Shown here: positions 57,396 through 64,000 of the stretch, piece after piece
Numbering within the stretch: position 1 is the first letter of the stretch
Layout: each line of letters opens with the position of its first letter
Source: Trifolium pratense
Lineage: Eukaryota > Streptophyta > Magnoliopsida > Fabales > Fabaceae
Length of the DNA stretch: 64,000 bases
Reading direction: 5' to 3'
NCBI RefSeq assembly: GCF_020283565.1
Contig: NC_060063.1
Coordinates: 44,848,856 to 44,912,855, forward strand
Translations under genes and position numbers: made by a program
The notes under the pieces: generated by a model
What the model was told of the DNA's origin: nothing
Database searches by the model: none
The model's input: the letters and a program-made list of their open reading frames with translations, nothing else

Positions 57396-58809
57396 GTTTC
57401 GGGAAGCCGTCTTCAATCCAGCAAAGGGGAATTGTTCCTTTCTGCAAAGGTTTGGATGTCATTCTACACGCTCCGTCTGGAACAGGGAAGTCAGCAACAT
57501 TCTGTATTGGAATTTTGCAGAAGCTTGATTATGGATTGGTTCAGTGTCAGGCTTTGGTTTTGGCACCAACGAGTGAGCTAGCTTTACACATTCAGAAGAT
57601 TATGCAAGATCTTGGTAAATTCCTTGGTGTTAAGGTCCATGCTTGTTTTGGCGGGACAAGTGTTCGCAGGGATCAGCGCATTCTCCAAAATGGTGTTCAT
57701 ACTGTTGTTGGTACTCCGGGCCGTGTGTATGACATGCTGCAGAGGAGGGCTCTTCGGCTTCGCCCAGATTGCATATAGATGTTTGTTTTGGATGAGCTTG
57801 ATGAAATGCTTTCACATGGTTTCAAGGATAAGGTTTGTCAATATGGTTAATTTCCTTGTTTTGACTTTACTAATTTTATTGTTTTGTTTGTAAACATATC
57901 TTGGCAGTTTCAAGCATAGATTTCCTTTTTAGTAACTGAATCTAATGCGACGATGTCTAGCTAAAAGTTTATGTTTCCTATTACATGACATTTTGAAAAT
58001 TTTTGTTGGTGTTGCAGATCCATGAAATTTTCGAGCTACTGCCCAGCGAAATTCAGGTTGGAGTAATCTCTGCTGCGATGCCACCTGAAGCCCTTAAGAT
58101 TATTACGAAGTTCATGAAAAAGCCAGTGTTAATTCAGGAAAGGCGTGATGAGCCGGTGAATAAAGTTCAGGAAAAGCGTGATGAGCCGGTGGGAATTCAG
58201 GAAAAGTGTGATGAGCCAGTGAGAGTTCAGGAAAAGCGTGGTGAGCCGGTGAGAATTCAAGAAAAGTGTGATGAGCTGGTGAGAGTTCAGAAAAAGCATG
58301 ACGAGCTGACCCTTGAGGGTATCAAGCAGTTTTATGTCAATGTTGAAAAGGAAGAGTGGAAGCTAGAGACATTAAGCTACTTCTACGAGACTCTATCTAC
58401 CACTCGGTGTATCGTTTTTGTGAATACCGAGCGCAAAATGGACTGGCTAACTGACAAGATGCGAAGCAAAAATCATACAGTGTCGGCCATCCATGGTGAC
58501 ATGGACCAGAACACTAGGGATATAATTGTGCGTGAGTTCCAGTCTGGCTCTCCTCAAATTCTTATTACCACCGAGCCCTTGGTCCGGTGTATCGATGTGC
58601 AGGAAGTGTCTCTGGTTGTAAACTATGAGCTCCCAACTCTACCTGAAAACTATGTCCACCGTATTGGTCGTGGTGGGCGATTTGGAAGAAAAAGTGTTAC
58701 TATAAACTTTGTGACATTGGATGATGCTAGAATGCTTGCTGATATTCAGAAATTCTACAATGTCAGTATGGAGAAGGTGCCATCAAATGTTGCTGATCTA
58801 CTTTCATGA
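57396..58809 (+). pseudogene. Partial eIF4A pseudogene with tandem-repeat expansion
   Basis: Counterparts of eIF4A exons 3 (57396-57833) and 4 (58018-58809), with the intron between them kept, so it arose by DNA duplication, not retrocopy. Exons 1-2 are missing. A TAG at 57776-57778 replaces the Lys before MFVLDE. Motifs have decayed: GTGKT to [13 protein letters not shown] to [12 protein letters not shown] to DELD, SAT to SAA, ARGID to [13 protein letters not shown] to HRIGRGGR. Six 10-11-residue units (PVRIQEKRDE type, 58123-58305) stand where eIF4A has one ([10 protein letters not shown]). The exon 4 part is otherwise open for 264 codons. It cannot be a working helicase; transcription is not excluded. 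Confidence 0.92.
58123..58305 (+). repeat. 30-bp tandem repeat in the eIF4A pseudogene
   Basis: Six units (30, 33, 30, 30, 30, 30 bases) with the core GTTCAGGAAAAGCGTGATGA. The parental gene has a single unit at 54631-54660. The array preserves the local frame. Confidence 0.93.
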
Positions 58810-59656
58810 TTTAAAATTTTATTTTCTGCTAAGTCATAAGGATTTTCCTGTTGGACAAGTATTATCTTTCTATCTTTTGAAATTTTTTATTTATATATTT
58901 TACTCATTAGAGAGATCAAACAGATTTTATCTGATGATATTTCATATTTGTATTGGGATTCTATCAAATTTGTTTAAGAAGTTTTTTTTTTTTAATCAGT
59001 TTGATTAAGAAGTTAATCAACACTGTTTTATCTTTTTAACTATAAATTTAAAAAGATGATTCAAGAATTCAGTTCAAGCATGTTTGGTGTCTAAATTTAT
59101 AAAACATGTAATATCTATGTGTCATATCATATACTTCTTTTCTTTTTGCTTCAAATTTCAACTTTGACTAATTAAGCTCGTTTGCTTTGTTTTTCTTTGA
59201 CCATGTTCTCCCTAAAATTGGTCATTAGAAAACTGGTAAATGATAGCTAATTGAAGGGTGGCTGAGAAACCAGCTATAATATAATTATTTTGAAATTTGT
59301 GTAATCAATTTCTTAAAAATGTAAAAAAATATTACTTTTAAATATATATACCGATTATCATAATTCCATCCGTTGAGGTAAATAAATGAAGAATTTCGGA
59401 TTCAATGATTTCTATGTTCTTACGAACTAAGTTATGTTTACACTAATGAACCTCTTTTGGCTGATACAATAATTCCATTTTGTGTGGTAAGTGGTGATTA
59501 ATGCTATATAGGTTATATATAAGTTTTCTTTGTAACTTACTCTTTTTACATTATTTTTTTTCCCTAATTGACGTTGTTTTCTTGCTGATTTAAAAGCTTT
59601 TTCTACATATTGGGAGAAAGTCCATACCTCTAGCTTTATTGTGGTCATTTTTTTTA
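58810..59656. other. Spacer, no gene seen
   Basis: The first 170 bases are the duplicated eIF4A 3' flank. Nothing else is recognised. A phrase CTTTATTGTGGTCATTTT at 59632 is repeated at 60014 (CTTTATTGGGGTCATTTT), on both sides of the next element. Confidence 0.45.
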
Positions 59657-59997
59657 GGCTTAACTACACATTTGGTCCCTTACATTTATTTTAGGTTTCA
59701 ATTTGGTCCCTTACGTTTAAAAAGTATCAATTTGGTCCCTTACGTTTATTTTGAGTTTCAAGTTAGTCCTTTCCGTCAATTTTGTCACTAACACCGTTTG
59801 AACAGTACACGTGTCAGTGTGTCCAAGTGCCACGTGTCAGTCCATGTGCAAATTGACTGCCACATGTGACAAAATTGACGGAAAGGACCAACTTGAAACC
59901 TAAAATAAACGTAAGGGACCAAATTGATACTTTTTAAACGTAAGGGACCAAATTAAATCCTAAAATAAACGTAAGGGACCAAATTTATAGTTAAGCC
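59657..59997. mobile_element. MULE-like MITE ('AAGGGACCAA' family)
   Basis: Inverted ends GGCTTAACTACACATTTGGT and GGCTTAACTATAAATTTGGT (reverse complement of right end), with long arms (GGTCCCTTACGTTTA…TAAACGTAAGGGACC). Same family as 7789-8135. The flanks are T-rich, so the target duplication cannot be called. Confidence 0.85.
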
Positions 59998-60412
59998 TTT
60001 TTTTTAAAACAAACTTTATTGGGGTCATTTTCATCGACTTTTTTTTTCTTTCTCATTTGTATGTATATTGACATATAGGGAAGCTAAGAAGGAAAAAACA
60101 AGACAATTTTTTCGCTTTTTAGATTTTATTCCAACACAAACATTTGGTGAACCATTGGAATACTACTTATTCAATTATTTTACTATTCAATTATTTGAAA
60201 ATCATATTCGCCTTTTACAAAGAATTCCTGTTAGTATGTCGGCTTCAAACATATAAATTTAATATGTTTGTTTAAAAAAATAAATTTAATAACTAGAAAT
60301 TCACCTTACATATAAAATTTAATATTAATTGTGCTATGGCCACATGACCAAACATATTTGCTTTTGTTGAAATGATATATGTGAATTCTATTAAAATATA
60401 ATTTATTTGCTA
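59998..60412. other. Spacer, no gene seen
   Basis: AT-rich. A frame at 60068-60256 has no recognisable features. Confidence 0.4.
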
Positions 60413-60801
60413 CTTCTCCGTTTCAAATTACTTGTCGTTTTAGAAAGAAAAAAAAAACAATAAATAAATAAATAAACTGTATTTTTGCACCTTATCTTCC
60501 TATTATATCCTTATTTTAATTCACCAATAATTTTTTTTCATACACTTTCTCTTTCCAATAAATTTAATATATCATGTACCAAAAAGAGATTAATATGTTT
60601 TGTACCAAAAAAAAATTTAAAAAAACAATTTACTTTTCCAAATATATATTAAATCTTTTACGGTTTCAACAACTACTCCTAAATTTTTGGAATTTACATA
60701 AGGGTATAATGGACAAAATATAACCTTAAATTATTAAAACGACAAGTAATTTGAAACAATTTTTTTTCTCTAAAACGACAAGTAATTTGAAACGGATGGA
60801 G
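60413..60801. mobile_element. Stowaway-like element
   Basis: Inverted ends CTTCTCCGTTTCAAATTACT and CTCCATCCGTTTCAAATTAC (reverse complement of right end), bordered by TA (60411-60412 and 60802-60803). The terminal motif AAACGACAAGTAATTTGAAA is present twice at the right end. Confidence 0.72.
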
Positions 60802-61344
60802 TATTAATTTTGTTTAAAATACTGTAAAATTTCATCTCTAAAGTAGTTTAATATAATAATTACGGGAATGAAATTCAAGCCGAAAAGCGCGAGACACAGA
60901 ATCTGGGGTTTACAGGAAGTGAAAATTCTTTATTAATTAATATAGAGACTTCGTTCCCTTTTGTTAAGCGCATCGAGCCAGGAGTGGACATTATCATCTG
61001 CAGACAAATCCAGGTCTTGTTTTATCATAATTAGCTTAGCTAAAGTGGAATAGTATAATTGGCTTTTCCAAAAATGAGAAACTAATGCGACAGGTGTCAA
61101 TTACCAAAAACGACTCGACCACTAACTCAATCCCGCGGGGCATTTCTAACACAAAACTTGCGGCAGCTTATCGATGCTAGTTAGCGGTAAAGTCCCTCAA
61201 ACCAGAAGTTTCAAAAGCGAAGTAGTAAAAGAAATTTTAGCTTTTACAATTTAGCTGAGAATTGAACCCAAGATATTTAGCATACTAATTTGTTAAACTA
61301 CTTGAATGAAATATCTTTATTAATTATTTGCAGGTTTAACTAAG

Positions 61345-61613
61345 TGTATGTTTGGTTTCCATTCTTGAGCAGCCAGAATTGATTTTAGACTTGTAGAATT
61401 GATTTTGGCTTGTTTGGTTTCTCAAAAGTATAATTCATTCTGCCTCCAGAATTGACTTGAAGCTAGAAATCGTAACTTCTAATTCTAGAATTGATTTTTA
61501 CACTCAAATTTTTTGTTCAACTCACTTTTGTATGAATATATTCAAACATAAATCAATTTTGTCAAACTCAATTCTGTCAAAATCAATTTTTCCACCACAG
61601 AATCAAACACATA
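61345..61613. mobile_element. MITE with 5-base flanking repeat
   Basis: Left end TGTATGTTTGGTTTCC; reverse complement of right end TATGTGTTTGATTCTG. Flanked by CTAAG at 61340-61344 and 61614-61618. Inside, AATTGATTTT-type motifs match 830-1030/6869-7040 and 17700-18080, which are older copies of the same family. Confidence 0.7.
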
Positions 61614-61618
61614 CTAAG

Positions 61619-62360
61619 AGGGTGATGCATTAATTCCTATTAAGGATGTAAAACAACATATTTGGATTCTCTACATTCAAAAATTTTACATTCACCTACA
61701 GATTATTTTTAAGGTTAATTTTGCCATTACCACCTACCAATACCATATTACTATCTGTCTTCATCCTTTCTCCTAATATTTTTTGTACTAAATATAAGTG
61801 AATGCAGGTGAATGTAGAATTTTTGAACGGAGAGAATCTAAATTTTTAAATCTAATTTTTAAATCAGTAAAACAACATTTACTCCTTCATTGCATTGCAG
61901 GCAGCCATCTCCATTGAATAGCCAATTTTGACACTTCCACGTGTGAAAGGCAGTCAAATCCCAACACCTCAGGCAACCCATCTTAGTTAAGCAAAATTGA
62001 AAGTTTCTGTCCATACATACCAAATTATTAACATACCCACCCCATTAAACAAAAAACGACAAAATATAATATTAACATCACCACCTTCAACTGTCTCCTA
62101 TTCAACCAAATTATTTTGGAGTATTATTTATTTATACTATAAAACTTAGAATATATAATTAAAAAAATAAAAACTAAGACCCAATTTAATCTTTTACAAT
62201 TTTATTGAAATCTAATTGTGATAAAAAATAATAATATTCAAAAATTAACTCGCAACAACAATAAAAGAATGAATTTGACTCCCGTATTTTTTTTAAAAAA
62301 TTCGATCTATTATTCTCAAGTATTATATATATTCAAGATAATTACGCATGAATGAAAGAT
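61619..62360. other. Spacer, no gene seen
   Basis: AT-rich. An imperfect inverted pair (AAATTTTACATTCACCTACA at about 61680 and TGAATGCAGGTGAATGTAGA at about 61798) suggests another small worn MITE. Confidence 0.4.
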
Positions 62361-63083
62361 AGGTGGACAACAAGTTGTGCCTTTAAATTTTTTTGGATGG
62401 TAAAATCAATCCTCCTAAAAAATCAATATTCATTGACCTAGTAGAGATAATATTATTATGCATAACTCTTTTGAACTATCCTAAGGAGATCCACAACATC
62501 TGGTGCTAGGAAGTCAAAAGTGTCGAACGCAAATGGGTTAAAAACATGTATTTTTGAACAAGGGATAAAAACATGTTGATTGTCAGAACACGTTTTCTCG
62601 TATATAAAATATCGGAACTACTTTCAATATTATTTTTTTTTATTAAAAATTAAATTTGGCAGCAGACAAATTGTGAGGTAACAAATTATGTCTTTGGTCA
62701 CAAAGACAATACTTAATAATATAGAAAGGTAGGTGGACAACAAATTGTGCCTTTAAATCTTTTCGAATGATAAAATCAATCCTCCTAAAAATCTACATTC
62801 ATTGACCAGGAGATACAATATTATTATGCATAATTTTTTGAACTCTCCTAAGGAGATCCACAGTCTCTGGTGCTAGGAAGCCAAAAGTGTCGAACGCAAA
62901 TGGGATAAAAACATGTTGATTGTCAGAACACGCTTTCTTGTGTATGTATAAAAATATCATAACTACTTTCAATATTATTTTTTTTATTAGAAATTAAATT
63001 TGGCAGCAGACAAATTGTGAGGTAACAAATTATGTCTTTGGTCTTAAAAGGACAATGACAAACAATACTTAATAAAATAGAAG
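62361..63083. repeat. Direct tandem duplication upstream of the DUF3511 gene
   Basis: Two copies (62361-62722 and 62731-63083), each starting AGGTGGACAACAA and ending in ACAATACTTAATAA…ATAGAA, offset by 370 bases and highly similar throughout. The second copy ends about 110 bases before the DUF3511 start codon. Confidence 0.9.
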
Positions 63084-63111
63084 GAAAAGAGAAAACCATT
63101 AACCATCAACC

Positions 63112-63119
63112 ATATATAC
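63112..63119 (+). promoter_or_regulatory. TATA-like box of the DUF3511 gene
   Basis: ATATATAC-type sequence about 75-80 bases before the ATG at 63193. Confidence 0.45.
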
Positions 63120-63192
63120 TTCTCCTATACCATTCACTTTCTTTAAATTCTCACCTTAGAACACATCCTTAATTAATTTGAGAATTCTCATC

Positions 63193-63498
63193 ATGGAATT
63201 CAGATCAAAATCATGCAGGAACCAAAGTTTGCAAATTGAAAACTATAGTGGTGGAAGAGTAGCTCCAACAAGTATGCATGATTTGAGAAGTTATAGTACA
63301 AATTATGCTGGTTCATCAAATTATGATCAAAAAGGAAATTTTGGGAAAGCATCAAAAAGTTGGAGCTTTAGTGATCCAGAGTTGCAGAGAAAAAAAAGAG
63401 TAGCTGGATATAAAGTTTATGATGTTGAAGGAAAAATGAAAGGGTCTTTGAAGAAAAGTTTAAGGTGGATCAAGAACACATGCAACAAAATATGGTGA
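63193..63498 (+). CDS. Small DUF3511 protein
   Basis: A single-exon gene for 101 residues. The C-terminal half is the plant DUF3511 domain (about residues 54-97: KSWSFSDPELQRKKRVAGYK, YDVEGKMKGSLKKSLRWIK). The N-terminal part (MEFRSKSCRNQSLQIENYSG, then RVAPTSMHDLRSYS) is Ser/Arg/Tyr-rich and also follows the pattern of this family. The protein is basic and has no signal peptide or membrane segment. Function is unknown. I chose the ATG at 63193 as the first ATG that gives the family N-terminus. Length is normal for the family. Confidence 0.93.
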   Translation: MEFRSKSCRNQSLQIENYSGGRVAPTSMHDLRSYSTNYAGSSNYDQKGNFGKASKSWSFSDPELQRKKRVAGYKVYDVEGKMKGSLKKSLRWIKNTCNKIW

Positions 63499-63714
63499 TT
63501 AATTATAATCATATGTATAATAACATAGTTTCTTTTTTTATGTTTTTTCTTTTTGTTGTGATTTACTTATTTTAATTTGGATTCTAATCTATCTAAATTA
63601 AATTCCTATACTTAGAAAAAGTTGGTTTCTATTTGTGTGGAACTTAGTTTATAATTTATGGATGTCATCCCCTGCCTATTTCATCAATTTATTTATTTTT
63701 ATTTATTTTTTGAT

Positions 63715-63905
63715 AAACCAAAATATTTACCGTGCGCAATCGTAGAGATTAATCCTCTCAAAGTTAACTAACATCCATTTAAATGATTGACCTCTCCCAA
63801 CAAATATTTCTCCATACACACCGGTCAGGGCTCGAACCCGAGACCAAATGATTAAGGAACTCAAGTATATACCATTTGTGCTCACTATGTTTCATCAAAT
63901 TTTAG
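63715..63905 (-). repeat. SINE-like repeat
   Basis: On the minus strand, GGTCTCGGGTTCGAGCCCTG contains a box B-like GGTTCGAGCCC, followed by a long non-tRNA body (GTATGGAGAAATATTTGTTG, GGGAGAGGTCAATC) and a TTTTGGTTTATC end. The remaining bases to 64000 hold nothing I recognise. Confidence 0.6.
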
Positions 63906-64000
63906 GAGGCATTATACATGTATAAATGTTTGCTAGTTTCTGAATTTCCTAATCATCAATTCAAACTGAGAAAGTATTAATATCAGATAATTTTGATTAT

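Noticed and set aside
57396..58809. A second working eIF4A gene
   Set aside because: Exons 1-2 are missing, there is an in-frame TAG and all catalytic motifs are altered.
60068..60256. 62-residue frame as a gene
   Set aside because: AT-rich chance frame with no family features and no supporting signals.

Overview
This is an AT-rich nuclear window from a plant, most likely a legume of the Medicago/Trifolium/Pisum group. The evidence is plant-type split genes with GT-AG introns, plant LINE proteins (DUF4283/zinc-knuckle ORF1; ORF2 with endonuclease, RT, zf-RVT and RNase H), dense MITE and MULE insertions, and tRNA-derived SINE-like repeats of a kind I associate with legumes. The species is an inference.

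Layout. 1-7 kb: a nearly complete LINE on the minus strand. 10-40 kb: three tandem plus-strand lipoxygenase genes (10.1-14.8, 22.3-27.2 and 33.4-40.0 kb) with the same nine-exon structure. LOX-A is open but has a rebuilt linker (five 12-13-codon repeats plus a loss of conserved sequence). LOX-B looks intact. LOX-C is a pseudogene: an intron acceptor reads AT instead of AG, and the last exon has lost the segment with two iron ligands, with a copied 19-bp filler at the junction and a frameshift. Sequences upstream of LOX-A and LOX-B are a duplicated block, later made unequal by separate transposon insertions. 40.4-44.3 kb: LINE debris, namely an ORF1-only minus-strand element split by a solo LTR, and a plus-strand zf-RVT/RNase H remnant. 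45.2-49.6 kb: a single-Myb-histone (TRB-type) telomere-binding gene in six exons. 53.4-55.2 kb: a complete eIF4A gene in four exons. 57.4-58.8 kb: a partial eIF4A pseudogene with a nonsense codon, decayed helicase motifs and a 30-bp tandem expansion. 63.2-63.5 kb: a small single-exon DUF3511 gene.

Between genes lie many small elements whose ends and target-site duplications can be read directly: MULE-type MITEs with 9-bp duplications, Stowaway-type MITEs at TA, hAT-like elements, a Harbinger-like MITE, a degraded copia fragment, two solo LTRs and microsatellites. The genes do not form one pathway. The lipoxygenases are one oxylipin gene cluster; TRB, eIF4A and DUF3511 are unrelated neighbours. 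I did not find a convincing new multi-gene system. The most unusual signals are tandem-repeat growth inside coding sequence (LOX-A linker, eIF4A pseudogene) and the templated repair scar in LOX-C.
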